In this document: piece after piece, positions 56,086 to 64,000 of the stretch
Layout: every line of letters begins with the position of its first letter
Position numbering within the stretch: position 1 is the stretch's first letter
NCBI RefSeq assembly: GCF_003611695.1
Contig: NZ_RAWE01000005.1
Coordinates: forward strand, 62,001-126,000
Source: Corallococcus carmarthensis
Lineage (GTDB): Bacteria > Myxococcota > Myxococcia > Myxococcales > Myxococcaceae
Length of the DNA stretch: 64,000 bases
Reading direction: 5' to 3'
Program-made: the position numbers and the translations under genes
Notes under the pieces: model-generated
The model's database searches: none
Told to the model about the DNA's origin: nothing
What the model saw: only the letters and a program-made list of their open reading frames with translations

Positions 56086-56613
56086 ATGCACTTCGAGAAG
56101 ACTCAGTACATCCAGGGGACGGTGGACGAGGTGGAGCGCGCGCTGCTGGACGAGCGCTACTTCCCGTACCTCCTCCAGCACCACGGCGTGCTGCTGGAGC
56201 TGCAGCCCCTGGAGGTGCGCAACGACGGTGACCGCGTTCACCGCAAGGTGCGCTACCGCCCCAAGCCCGTCATCTCCTCCGTGGGCCCCAAGAAGGTGTC
56301 GCCGGAGTGGTTCGCCTTCATCGAGACGTCCACCTACGACAAGCGCACCAAGCAGCTCACGTTCACCAACACGCCCACGTCCCACACCATCTCCAAGATG
56401 CTGGTGAACACGGGCGTGCTGAAGCTGCGCGACCTGGGCAATGGCCAGACGGAGCGCAAGATGGACGGCGACCTGTCGCTCAAGGTGCCGTTCCTGCTCA
56501 AGCCCGTGGCGATGATCGCGGAGCCGCTCATCAAGACCGAGGGCCTGAAGATCCTCGACGGCGAGCTGCCCGTGCTCAACCGCTTCATCGCTGAAGTCAT
56601 CCGCGCCAAATAG
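56086..56613 (+). CDS. DUF2505-like / START-type small protein
   Basis: 175-residue soluble protein resembling DUF2505 or other START-like lipid-binding folds: it begins MHFEKTQYIQGTVDEVERAL and continues with a curved-sheet pattern, then a long C-terminal helix (PLIKTEGLKILDGELPVLNR). No signal peptide. It follows the metallopeptidase gene by 51 bp on the same strand and may share its transcript. Function unknown; lipid binding is a guess from the fold type. Confidence 0.7.
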   Translation: MHFEKTQYIQGTVDEVERALLDERYFPYLLQHHGVLLELQPLEVRNDGDRVHRKVRYRPKPVISSVGPKKVSPEWFAFIETSTYDKRTKQLTFTNTPTSHTISKMLVNTGVLKLRDLGNGQTERKMDGDLSLKVPFLLKPVAMIAEPLIKTEGLKILDGELPVLNRFIAEVIRAK

Positions 56614-56650
56614 TCAAAACGCGGTGCGGGCGGCGGGGCCTGGGAATGGG

Positions 56651-56680
56651 TTGACACAAATGCGGTTGAACCCGTAAGGC
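56651..56680 (+). promoter_or_regulatory. Sigma-70-like promoter with consensus -35
   Basis: TTGACA (56651-56656) is a perfect -35. After an 18-bp spacer lies TAAGGC, a weak -10, 6 nt before ATG 56687. The gap CCCGCC holds no ribosome-binding site, so the transcript may begin at the ATG. Confidence 0.5.
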
Positions 56681-56686
56681 CCCGCC

Positions 56687-57154
56687 ATGCACAACCGCTT
56701 CCTCGCCCTCTGCGCCGTGTTCCTCCTGGCCGCATGCGCCCCGAAGCGCATCCCCGGCACGGAGCTGGAAGACACCGGCGAAACCCGCGACATCCTCGCT
56801 GTGATGGAGCGCTACCGCGCCGCCCTGGAGGCCCGCGACGCGAAGGCCATCCAGGCGCTGGTGTCCCCGAAGTTCCGCGACGACGGCGGCACCGAGGACA
56901 CGGCGGACGACCTCACCGCCGCGAACCTGGGGCCCCACCTCCAGGCCCTCTTCCAGAAGCTGCAGAACCCCAAGGTGGACTTCAACGTCCGCCGCGTGGA
57001 GTTCCGCGAGGACGACGTCGCGCTCGCCATCTACTACTGGAACGCGTCCTGGCGCATGCCCGGCCTCAACGCCCGGCCCCAGCAGGACTCGGAGCTGGAG
57101 CAGATGGTGTTCCAGAAGGTCGACGGCGAGTGGAAGATCCTCTCCGGCATCTAG
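56687..57154 (+). CDS. NTF2-like lipoprotein
   Basis: 155 residues. The signal ends LLAAC (Cys17), and the mature chain resembles the SnoaL/NTF2-type cone fold: DILAVMERYRAALEARDAKA, LVSPKFRDDGG, a middle of alternating strands, and the ending FQKVDGEWKILSG. Such proteins are common periplasmic lipoproteins with no shared reaction. Its 3' end faces the convergent thrB gene 18 bp away. Confidence 0.78.
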   Translation: MHNRFLALCAVFLLAACAPKRIPGTELEDTGETRDILAVMERYRAALEARDAKAIQALVSPKFRDDGGTEDTADDLTAANLGPHLQALFQKLQNPKVDFNVRRVEFREDDVALAIYYWNASWRMPGLNARPQQDSELEQMVFQKVDGEWKILSGI

Positions 57155-57172
57155 CCGCGAAGGCCGCTCGCG

Positions 57173-58141
57173 TCACACGCCCACGAGCGCCCGCAGCCCC
57201 ACCGGGCCCATGCCGTTCAGGGCCCGCGCGCGGGACAGGTAGGTGCGGAAGTCCTTGGGCGCGAGCTTGTCCGCGCCCAGCGGGGACAGGTGGTAGTCGC
57301 GGATGCGGCTGGTGGTGAAGCGCACCGCGCCGTAGAGGGCGTGGCCGTACAGCGCCCGCTTCTCCACGTCCGACAGCGGCCGGGAGTCCTGGTAGCCGCG
57401 CAGCAGCGCCTGGCACAGCTCCGGCTGGTACGTCCCTTCGAAGCACCACGCGTTGAGGGTGATGGCCACGTCCAGCGTGTAGGCCTCCACGCACGCCATC
57501 TCGAAGTCGAAGAACGCCCCCACGCGGTCGCCCAGCCACTTCACGTTGTCCAGGAAGAGGTCCGCGTGGACGACGCCCCGGGGCTCCAGGCCCTGGCGCT
57601 CGCCTTCCGCGCGGGCGAGGAAGCCCTCCAGCTCCGCCGCCACGGCGACCAGCTCCGGCTCCGGCCGCTGGGACAGGCTGTTCAGCCAGCCCTTCACCAC
57701 GCCGGGGCCATAGGGGTTCGCGCGCGTGCCTCCGAAGGACTGCGTCACCTGGTGCAGCTTGCCCAGCTCCGCGCCCAGCCGCTCGAGGATGTCCGGCGTG
57801 AGACGGCCGCGGGTGAACTCCTCCCCGGCCAGCCACTTGAAGACGCTGATCCGCCCGCCGTGCATCTCCAGGAACGGCGCGGGCCCCGGCGGCACGAGCA
57901 ACACCGGCGCGGGGAAGTGCGCGCGGGACAGGTGCTCCAGCAGGGACGCCTCGAAGCGCAGGTCTTCCGATGAACGCACCGTCGTATGGCGCACGAAGAC
58001 GCGGCCCGCGTCCGTCTCCAGCCGGTGGTTGGTGTTGATGGAGCCCTGCGGGATGGGCGTGATGGAGCGCACGGCCCCCAGGCCGTAGACATCCGCCACC
58101 TGGGTGAAGGCCTCGGGAGGAAGTGTCGTGTACACGGCCAT
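57173..58141 (-). CDS. thrB: Homoserine kinase, APH-fold type
   Basis: 322-residue kinase of the ThrB group built on the aminoglycoside-phosphotransferase fold. The start MAVYTTLPPEAFTQVADVYG is typical, followed by IPQGSINTNHRLE, VVHADLFLDNVKW (catalytic loop Asp) and FFDFEMACVE (metal Asp). It phosphorylates homoserine on the way to threonine. The window also holds an inactive-looking Asd homologue but no threonine synthase. The substrate is inferred from family resemblance; related proteins act on other amino alcohols. Confidence 0.88.
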   Translation of the reverse strand: MAVYTTLPPEAFTQVADVYGLGAVRSITPIPQGSINTNHRLETDAGRVFVRHTTVRSSEDLRFEASLLEHLSRAHFPAPVLLVPPGPAPFLEMHGGRISVFKWLAGEEFTRGRLTPDILERLGAELGKLHQVTQSFGGTRANPYGPGVVKGWLNSLSQRPEPELVAVAAELEGFLARAEGERQGLEPRGVVHADLFLDNVKWLGDRVGAFFDFEMACVEAYTLDVAITLNAWCFEGTYQPELCQALLRGYQDSRPLSDVEKRALYGHALYGAVRFTTSRIRDYHLSPLGADKLAPKDFRTYLSRARALNGMGPVGLRALVGV

Positions 58142-58189
58142 GGCGTGCCTCCGGGGCGTGCCGCCCCCGCGTGCGTGCTGCCCCACCCG

Positions 58190-58218
58190 TTGACACCCCG
58201 GGGGGCCGGACCTATCTG
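58190..58218 (+). promoter_or_regulatory. Sigma-70-like promoter for the TPR gene at 58285
   Basis: TTGACA (58190-58195), 17-bp spacer, TATCTG (58213-58218). Transcription would start about 60 nt before ATG 58285, which has GAGG eight bases upstream. The spacing is optimal. Confidence 0.6.
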
Positions 58219-58284
58219 TCCATGCCCGTCCTACTTCGCATAACTGTCTGAAAATCTTCAATCTTTGCGCGTGAGGCCACCCCC

Positions 58285-59871
58285 ATGGAAACGTCGGGCC
58301 GCGGTGACTGGAAGCGTCGCGAGGGGCTGGGCAGCGCCCTTGCCCAGATTGGCGTCGTCGCCGTGCTGCTCGCGGCCGCCGTCGCGTGGTTCGTCCACCG
58401 CGGCCAGGTGCGCCAGGAGATGGACGCCCACCTGCGCACGGCGCGCTCCGCGGTGCTGAAGGGCAACCCCAGCGACCTGGCCATGGCGCAGCAGAACCTG
58501 GAGGCCCTCTTCGTGCTCGCGCCGGACTCGCGCGACGCGCGGGCGCTGGCCGCGGACCTCCAGACGGAGCTGTGGCTCACCCATCACAAACCCGGCGCGG
58601 ACGCGAAGGCGCGCGAGGAACTGGAGCGCGCGGAGGCGCTGGGCTCGCGCTCCGGTGAGCGCTACGGCGCCCGGGCCCTGCAGCTCGTGGGCTCGGGCCA
58701 GACGGCGGAGGCGCAGAAGCTGCTGGAGGAGTTGAAGGCCCAGGGCGCCAACAGCCCCCGGCTGACGCTGGCGCAGGCCCGGCTGCTTCAGAAAGAGGGC
58801 CGGCTCTCCGAGGCCCGCCAGGCGTTCGCCCGCGCGGCGGACGGGGCCTGGAAGGATCCGCGCTTCTCCACGGCGTACGGCGAAGCGCTGCTCGACGAGG
58901 GGCTGTTTCCGCAGGCGGTGGAGGCCTTCGCGCGCGCCACCGCCGCGAACCCGGACCACCTGCTGGCGCGGGTGACGTCCGCCCTGGCGCAGCTGTACGC
59001 GGGGCGGCCCCCGGACGGCGTGACGGCGACGCTGGACGAGGTGCGCTCGCGCGGCAAGGACCTGACGCCGGCGATCCAGGCCCGCGTGGCGGTGGCCCAG
59101 GCGGAGGCCGCGCTGGCGAAGGGCGCTCCGGACGAAGCGCTCACGCACGTGGACGCGGCGCTCAAGGCCTGGCCGGACGAACACTACGCCCTCTTCACCC
59201 GGGGCCGTGCGCTCGCGGTGAAGCGCGCCCCGGAGGCCCGCCAGGCCTTCGAGGCGGCCGTGGCGAAGCGGCCCACCGCGCCGCTCTTGACGCTGGAGGG
59301 CGCGCGGCTGCTCCAGGCCCAGGGCGACGGCGCGGGCGCGCTGGCCATGCTGGACGCCTACGAGAAGACCTTCCGCGAGGTGAAGACGCAGACGGCGGAC
59401 GGCAAGTCGGTGCCCGCGCTGGACCGGGACGACCGGTACTGGCTCACGCGCGGCGGCGTGATGGAGGCGGCCGGCCGTCAGGACGACGCGCTCGCTTCCT
59501 ACGACAAGGCGCTCGCGGCGCGCGGCGTGGGGCTGGCGCGGGCGCAGTACGCCAAGGGCGCGCTGCTGCTCGCTCGCAAGGACTTCGACGGCGCGCGGAC
59601 GCTGCTCTCCGCGGTGGCCCCGGAGACGGGCGCGGGCAGCATGCCGGAGGCGTACGCGGCGCTGGGCGAGCTGCTCTTCGCGCAGGGTGAGTTCGCCGCC
59701 GGATGCCAGCAGCACTACTTCGCGCTCGTGCGTGCCCGGGCGCAGGGCACGCCCGTGGACCAGTTGGCCACGCGCGCCAATGACATCAAGAAGCAACTGG
59801 AGACCAATGGCCAGCCCGCCATGGCCAAGGCCTGGCTCAACGAGGCGGGGCCGCTCTTCCAGCAGCCCTAG
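58285..59871 (+). CDS. TPR protein with N-terminal membrane anchor
   Basis: 528 residues with one membrane helix (IGVVAVLLAAAVAWFVHRG) near residue 25, then tetratricopeptide-like repeats to the end (YGEALLDEGLFPQAVEAFARA, QAQGDGAGALAMLDAYEK). A handful of TPR units can be counted with confidence, about ten in all. The repeats would be on the outer face of the inner membrane. TPR proteins serve as scaffolds; no partner gene adjoins it. A terminator is not obvious in the 16 bp before the convergent gene. Confidence 0.82.
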   Translation: METSGRGDWKRREGLGSALAQIGVVAVLLAAAVAWFVHRGQVRQEMDAHLRTARSAVLKGNPSDLAMAQQNLEALFVLAPDSRDARALAADLQTELWLTHHKPGADAKAREELERAEALGSRSGERYGARALQLVGSGQTAEAQKLLEELKAQGANSPRLTLAQARLLQKEGRLSEARQAFARAADGAWKDPRFSTAYGEALLDEGLFPQAVEAFARATAANPDHLLARVTSALAQLYAGRPPDGVTATLDEVRSRGKDLTPAIQARVAVAQAEAALAKGAPDEALTHVDAALKAWPDEHYALFTRGRALAVKRAPEARQAFEAAVAKRPTAPLLTLEGARLLQAQGDGAGALAMLDAYEKTFREVKTQTADGKSVPALDRDDRYWLTRGGVMEAAGRQDDALASYDKALAARGVGLARAQYAKGALLLARKDFDGARTLLSAVAPETGAGSMPEAYAALGELLFAQGEFAAGCQQHYFALVRARAQGTPVDQLATRANDIKKQLETNGQPAMAKAWLNEAGPLFQQP

Positions 59872-59887
59872 CAGGCTCCGGTAACGG

Positions 59888-60379
59888 CTAGAGCAGCTCC
59901 GACGGATCCAACCGGCGCTGCTTCGCCTTCACCACACGCCAGTCGCCATCGGACTCCTTTTCGAAGGTGCCCTCGATGGCGTAGGCGTTGAGGACGCTGT
60001 CCTTCGCCAGGTCCTCCAGCTTGTCCGCCTGCGAGCGGCCGAAGATGAAGCGCGCCTGGAAGTCGGCCTGCGTGGGCGACACCTCGTGCACGTCGATGTC
60101 GGTGGTGAAGATGCGGACCCACTGGCCCCGCAGCACCTGCGCGGCCAGGATGCGGTGCACGTCCTGCTTGCTCCAGCCGTCCGTCGTCTTGAAGCGCTCG
60201 GAGACGCCCTCCATCACCTCGCCGACGTCCTTCTCCTCCGCCGAGCGCGTCATCGCGATGATGCGCCGGGTGACGGCGTCCTTCACGCCCGGCTCCTCGC
60301 GCGGCCAGAGGAAGAGGACCAACGCCGCGGCGACCACCGCCGCCATGCCACTCAGCACCCGGGCTCGAGTCAGCACCAT
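59888..60379 (-). CDS. Membrane-anchored NTF2-like protein
   Basis: 163 residues. One helix (VLSGMAAVVAAALVLFLW) at the N terminus is followed by a small alpha/beta domain of NTF2-like type (IAMTRSAEEKDVGEVMEGVS, FIFGRSQADKLEDLAKDSV, GDWRVVKAKQRRLDPSELL). Function unknown. Its ATG lies 1 nt after the stop of the cNMP-fold gene, so it is probably translated with it. Confidence 0.72.
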   Translation of the reverse strand: MVLTRARVLSGMAAVVAAALVLFLWPREEPGVKDAVTRRIIAMTRSAEEKDVGEVMEGVSERFKTTDGWSKQDVHRILAAQVLRGQWVRIFTTDIDVHEVSPTQADFQARFIFGRSQADKLEDLAKDSVLNAYAIEGTFEKESDGDWRVVKAKQRRLDPSELL

Positions 60380-60380
60380 C

Positions 60381-61718
60381 TCAGGCGGCCCCGGTCTCCG
60401 GCTCCAGCATCATGTCGTCCGCGTCGATGATCTCCAGCGGACGCAGCGCTTCGCCAATCTGCTTCAGGCGCCGGTCGGACAGCTGCTCCAGGTACGTGCG
60501 GATGTTGGGGAAGGACCGCACCAGCTCCTGGAAGGCCTCGCGCTTCAGCCACCCCGCCGCCGTCTTGCGCGTCACCGACACCGTGGCCGTGGCCCTCAGG
60601 CCCGTGAGGAGTGAAATCTCCCCCGCCACGTCGCCCTCGCGCAGCACGCCCAGCGTCACCATGCCGCCCGCCGGGTCCTCCTTCTGCACCGTCATTTCGC
60701 CGGCCAGCACCAGGAAGAGGCCCTGGGAGTACTCGCCCTCCACCAGGACCTTCTCTCCGGGCTGGAGCGCGCGGAAGGTGAAGCGCTGGAAGAACGCGCC
60801 CCGCTCCGACTCCGGCAGCTGCTGGAACAGGGGCGAGTTCGCCATCAGGTTGCGCATCATGCGCTGCTGCGCGAAGTCCGCCAGCAGCTGCGGCACCGCC
60901 GGGTGGCTCTTGGCCACCGCGTTGAGGTGCTCGCGGCGGATTTCGAAAACCTCCGAGTCCGACACCGCCGTCACCGTCGCGGTGGGCGGCGCGCCCGTGA
61001 GCAGCGCCAGCTCTCCGAAGATGGAGCCGCCGCCCAGGAAGCCCAGGGTGCGGTCCTCGCCGTCCGTCCTGCGCGTCACCTCCGCCTTGCCGGCGACGAT
61101 CACGTGCAGGTGATCATCCGGCTCGCCCTCGCGGCTGATGACCTCCTCCGGCTTGATGGTGCGCCACACCATGCGCCCCACCAGGTCCAGGAACGCGTCC
61201 CGGTCCAGGTCCGCGAACAGCGGCAGGGGCGGACGGCTCTGCGGATCCGCGTTGCCGCCGGTGTCCGGCGCGGCCAGCACTTCGATGGCGCGGTTGGACA
61301 GCTCCTCGCCCACCAGGCCCATCAGGTCCGTGTCCACCTTGCCGTCGTACAGGTGCTCCGGCGGCAGCGGCGGCGGCACGGCGGCGCGGCCCGGGGCGCT
61401 GCGCGCGGCGCGCGAGTGCACGCGGAAGAGCGTCTCCTTCAGGCGCCGCTCGTTCGGAGACAGCTCCAGGGCCAGCTTGCACGCGGCCATGGCGCTCAAG
61501 AGATAGTCGCGGCGCAGGAGCCCTTCCGCGCACGCGTGGTACGCGGTGACGGCGCGCTCGCGCTCGCCCAGCTCCGCCAGACACCGGGACGCCAGCATGC
61601 GCGAGCGGTGGTCCGCGGGCACGCGGCGAACGGCCTCCGCGAAGACGGCGAGGGCGCGCTCGAACTGGCGCTCCTCGAACAGGTCCATGCCCAGCTCACG
61701 CAACGACGACTCGTTCAT
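60381..61718 (-). CDS. TPR protein with two cyclic-nucleotide-binding folds
   Basis: 445 residues, soluble. About 100 N-terminal residues resemble TPR helices (ELGMDLFEERQFERALAVFA, ACKLALELSPNERRL). Two cNMP-binding folds follow (about 165-285 and 300-415). Their phosphate-binding cassettes read FGELALLTGAPPTATV and AGEISLLTGLRATATV. Aligned with the PKA consensus (FGELALIYGTPRAATV), the Arg that binds the cyclic phosphate is Pro245 in the first and Ala376 in the second; the Glu is kept. Binding to cAMP or cGMP is therefore doubtful. No DNA-binding domain is present. It lies between an FHA gene upstream and a small NTF2-like gene downstream. Confidence 0.88.
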   Translation of the reverse strand: MNESSLRELGMDLFEERQFERALAVFAEAVRRVPADHRSRMLASRCLAELGERERAVTAYHACAEGLLRRDYLLSAMAACKLALELSPNERRLKETLFRVHSRAARSAPGRAAVPPPLPPEHLYDGKVDTDLMGLVGEELSNRAIEVLAAPDTGGNADPQSRPPLPLFADLDRDAFLDLVGRMVWRTIKPEEVISREGEPDDHLHVIVAGKAEVTRRTDGEDRTLGFLGGGSIFGELALLTGAPPTATVTAVSDSEVFEIRREHLNAVAKSHPAVPQLLADFAQQRMMRNLMANSPLFQQLPESERGAFFQRFTFRALQPGEKVLVEGEYSQGLFLVLAGEMTVQKEDPAGGMVTLGVLREGDVAGEISLLTGLRATATVSVTRKTAAGWLKREAFQELVRSFPNIRTYLEQLSDRRLKQIGEALRPLEIIDADDMMLEPETGAA

Positions 61719-61770
61719 CCGGTGTCTCCAGACCGCTCACGACGACAGGTGTGACAAGAATCCATGAGGA

Positions 61771-61802
61771 GGCCGCCCGCTCCCATTCCACGAGCGGCGG
61801 CC
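61771..61802 (-). terminator. Hairpin between the FHA and cNMP-fold genes
   Basis: GGCCGCC(C)GCTC / GAGCGGCGGCC, one bulge, loop of 9. On the minus strand the tract after it, TCCTCATGGATTCTTG, is only modestly T-rich. Possible partial terminator or processing site between two leftward genes. Confidence 0.5.
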
Positions 61803-61821
61803 CCCGGCTTCGCGCTTCGAG

Positions 61822-63879
61822 CTACGAACCGCCGGCCTTCTGCAGCTCGCTCAGCGCCATCTCCGCCTTGCGCTTCACGTCCGCGCCCTCCGCGGACGCC
61901 TCGATGACGATCTTGAACTGCTCGGTCGCCAGGGCGGGGTCGCGGTCGCGCGAGATGTACGCCGACAGGTACAGCTCCTCCACCTTCTTCTGCAGCTCGT
62001 CCAGGCCGTCGCGGGCGCGCGAGTCACCCGGGTTGAGGCGCAGCGCCTCGCGGAAGCTGCGGCCCGCCAGCGGGAACTCCTTGCGCTTGAAGGCCGCCTG
62101 ACCGGCCGCCACCGACGCGGAGGCCAGCTCGTTGTCGAGCGTGTCGCCCAGCGAGCCCGCGAAGCCGATCTGCCGGTACACGTCCGCCGCGCGGCGCAGC
62201 GGCTTCACGGACGCCTCCAGCGAGTTGTTCTCGTACTTCTTCTGGCCCTCCTCGAAGGCGGCGCGGAACTGGGGGATGAGCTTCTTCAGGTTGCGCGCGC
62301 GGGCCTGGATGTCCGCCTCCGCGCGGTACTTGTCCATCACCCGGTCCACCTCCAGCGTCGCGCGCTGGAAGTCCCCGCCGTTGAAGCGGCGCTCCACGTC
62401 CTGGAAGGCCTCCGCCACGAACTCCGCGCGGCGCTGCTTGGCGTTCTCCGCCGCCACCGCCTGCCGGACGCCGGCCTGCCGCGCGGCCTGCTGCGCCTCC
62501 TTGGCCAGCTGCGCCTCCAGGTCCTTGAGCTTCTCCTCGTAGAGGGAGCGCGTGCTCGGAGGCAGCTCCGCGATGAGGGTGCGCGCGTCGTCCGGACGGC
62601 GCTCCGTCAGCGCCGCCTCGACGAGGCTGAGCGTGTACGCCGCCTCCTTGGATTCGAGCTCCTCCTCCAGCTTCTTGCGCTCGTCGTCCGTGCGCGCCGT
62701 GCCCTGCGGCGTGGCGGTCAGCTTCGCGCGCGCGTCCGGGTAGCGGTTCTCCGCCATCAGCCCGCGGACCGCCGCGAAGGAGTCCACGATGTCCTGCAGC
62801 TGCTGCGCCGCCTTGGCCACGCCGTCCACGTCGATGCCCACGCGCAGCTTCTCCGCCTCCTGGGCGAAGCGCACCGCGTCCGGGTATTCGCCGTCACGCA
62901 CTTTGTCGCGCGCGCGCTGCATCAGCTCCTGGGCGCGCGCCTGGTTGGGGTCCACCGGCGGCTTGGGCGGCGGCTTGTTCCCGCCGGACATGGCCAGGCC
63001 CGCGATCAGCATCAGCAGCACCAGGCCACCCACGGCCGCGCCCACCTTCATCTTGAAGGTCGGCTTGAAGCCCTCGCGCGCCGACGAGCGCACCGGACGG
63101 GGACGGGGCACGCCCGTCTTGCGCGCCTTCTCGTCGCGCATCAGGTCCGCGAGCTTGTAGTTCGCGTTGGTCTTCTCATCCAGGCGCGGGTCCTTCTTCT
63201 CCTCCTTCTTTTCTTCCTTCTTCTCATCCGCCTCGCCGGAATCGGCCTTGGCGCGCATCTCCTTGATGAGCTCGCCTTCGTCCACGAAGCGCAGGCGCGT
63301 CTTGCCCACGGAGATTTCATCCCCGTGCTTCAGGATGCACTCGTCGACCTTCTGGTCGTTCACCTGGGTGCCGGAGATGCCGCCCAGGTCGCGCATCACC
63401 ACGCCACTCTCGCCGTACACCAGCTCCAGGTGGCGGCGGGACACGGTCTGGTCGCCCAGGGCGAAGTCGCAGTCCTTGCTGCGCCCCACCACCATGCGCA
63501 CGCCCTTGAAGCGCTTCTTGCGCCCCTTGTCCGGGCCGTCCAGCACCAGCATCAGCACCGGCGGGCCGGCGCGCGTCGTCTCGGAGTTGTCCTCCTCCTC
63601 GGCGGGCTCCTCCGCCTCCGGACGCACGTCGTCGATGGAGGCCACCCGCGTCTCGCCGGTGCGCGAGCGCACGGGCTCCGCGTCGCCATACAGCTCCGGG
63701 TCTCCCCCGTCCTGGCTGTCCTCGCCCGACTCGGGCGCGGACCAGTCCTCGTCCGGCACGGCGGAGACGCGGCGCGAGCCGCCCCCTCCGGGAGCTTTGG
63801 GTCGGCGATCCGCCGTCGCGCCCCCGGCCGAACGGCCGGTGCCTGAACGCGATGACGGTGATGGACGGCGAGGAGGCAT
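61822..63879 (-). CDS. FHA-domain membrane protein with TPR/coiled-coil outer part
   Basis: 685 residues. A Ser/Gly-rich N terminus and acidic stretch come first, then an FHA domain (about 108-200) with VVGRSKDCDFALGDQTVSRR (Gly132-Arg133, Ser147), His150 and Asn174, all residues needed to bind phosphothreonine. A Lys/Glu-rich linker (KKEEKKEEKKD) and one membrane helix (about 277-297, VGAAVGGLVLLMLIAGLAMS) follow. The rest is helical with TPR-like units (QELMQRARDKVRDGEYPDAV, GQAAFKRKEFPLAGRSFREA). The FHA part is cytoplasmic and could read phosphorylation by the Ser/Thr kinases, with the outer part as a scaffold. It is transcribed leftward with the cNMP-fold gene 103 bp downstream. Confidence 0.9.
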   Translation of the reverse strand: MPPRRPSPSSRSGTGRSAGGATADRRPKAPGGGGSRRVSAVPDEDWSAPESGEDSQDGGDPELYGDAEPVRSRTGETRVASIDDVRPEAEEPAEEEDNSETTRAGPPVLMLVLDGPDKGRKKRFKGVRMVVGRSKDCDFALGDQTVSRRHLELVYGESGVVMRDLGGISGTQVNDQKVDECILKHGDEISVGKTRLRFVDEGELIKEMRAKADSGEADEKKEEKKEEKKDPRLDEKTNANYKLADLMRDEKARKTGVPRPRPVRSSAREGFKPTFKMKVGAAVGGLVLLMLIAGLAMSGGNKPPPKPPVDPNQARAQELMQRARDKVRDGEYPDAVRFAQEAEKLRVGIDVDGVAKAAQQLQDIVDSFAAVRGLMAENRYPDARAKLTATPQGTARTDDERKKLEEELESKEAAYTLSLVEAALTERRPDDARTLIAELPPSTRSLYEEKLKDLEAQLAKEAQQAARQAGVRQAVAAENAKQRRAEFVAEAFQDVERRFNGGDFQRATLEVDRVMDKYRAEADIQARARNLKKLIPQFRAAFEEGQKKYENNSLEASVKPLRRAADVYRQIGFAGSLGDTLDNELASASVAAGQAAFKRKEFPLAGRSFREALRLNPGDSRARDGLDELQKKVEELYLSAYISRDRDPALATEQFKIVIEASAEGADVKRKAEMALSELQKAGGS

Positions 63880-64000
63880 GGGTGGGTCCAGGTTGAAGCG
63901 GCCAACATCTTAGAGCGCCCACCGCACGGTGGGAATGCGCTCCGACCGTTCCTTTCAGGGAAGACGGGCTCATTCCGGTTCGTTGGCCCGCACGCCATCC
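63880..64000. other. Right-edge stretch without a supported gene
   Basis: 121 bp upstream of the leftward FHA gene. It must contain that gene's promoter unless an upstream gene beyond the edge reads through. A small inverted repeat (CACCGCACGGTG, 63919-63930) is visible. I cannot identify a coding region. Confidence 0.4.

Noticed and set aside
63970-64000. Tail of a leftward gene ending in TGA at 63970-63972 (DGVRANEPE)
   Set aside because: Only about ten codons are visible, which is too little to support a gene.

Overview
The window is very GC-rich and densely coded, and nearly all of it is chromosomal core of a myxobacterium of the Myxococcus/Corallococcus type (Myxococcota). The evidence is a gliding-motility cluster resembling gltK/gltB/gltA/gltC, a surface protein with a MYXO-CTERM-like tail, several Ser/Thr kinases, a short PilZ protein of the myxobacterial paralogous type, many Asp-rich or TPR lipoproteins, and frequent 4-nt ATGA/GTGA gene overlaps. 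I see no rRNA, tRNA, CRISPR array, insertion sequence, phage gene or attachment site.

Left part (1-21.4 kb): a C69 dipeptidase cut by the left edge, a 51-aa membrane protein, acetyl-CoA synthetase, a Nudix hydrolase followed by an M50 protease with a 42-bp tandem-repeat tail, a 1265-aa double hybrid histidine kinase, a MoaD-MoaE fusion, a PKD lipoprotein, an outer-membrane barrel coupled to a MYXO-CTERM protein, a cysteine-free Asd homologue, then tsaB, rlpA and the envelope genes rseP-cdsA-uppS.

Middle (21.4-36.8 kb): a TPR/membrane protein coupled to a MopE-RCC1 lipoprotein; a PEGA Ser/Thr kinase and a degenerate kinase copy that share their upstream block; a divergent kinase with an acidic insert, coupled to an RluA-type pseudouridine synthase; YjbQ; DNA polymerase IV and a poly(A) polymerase-like protein facing each other across a duplicated terminator; and an operon of an MFS transporter, plsX and an App1/HAD-like protein.

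Right part (36.8-64 kb): gltB-gltA-gltC diverging from gltK; a VWA protein; purE-purK-ybaK; a coiled-coil membrane protein; an EAL-CBS-GGDEF protein; an operon of a collagen-stalked PhoX-like lipoprotein and a diheme protein; DUF192 and PilZ genes; a membrane metallopeptidase with a TPR tail; small lipid-binding-like and NTF2-like proteins; homoserine kinase; a TPR protein; and a run of an FHA protein, a TPR plus twin cNMP-fold protein and an NTF2-like protein.

The recurring themes are envelope biogenesis and surface machinery (two M50 proteases, RlpA, UppS/CdsA, PlsX, Glt barrels, sortable surface proteins) and intracellular signalling (kinases, c-di-GMP domains, FHA, cNMP folds). The features most worth following up are the kinase/pseudokinase pair, the PhoX-collagen-cytochrome operon, the duplicated bidirectional terminator, and a group of genes with a -10-like hexamer so close to the ATG that their transcripts may be leaderless.
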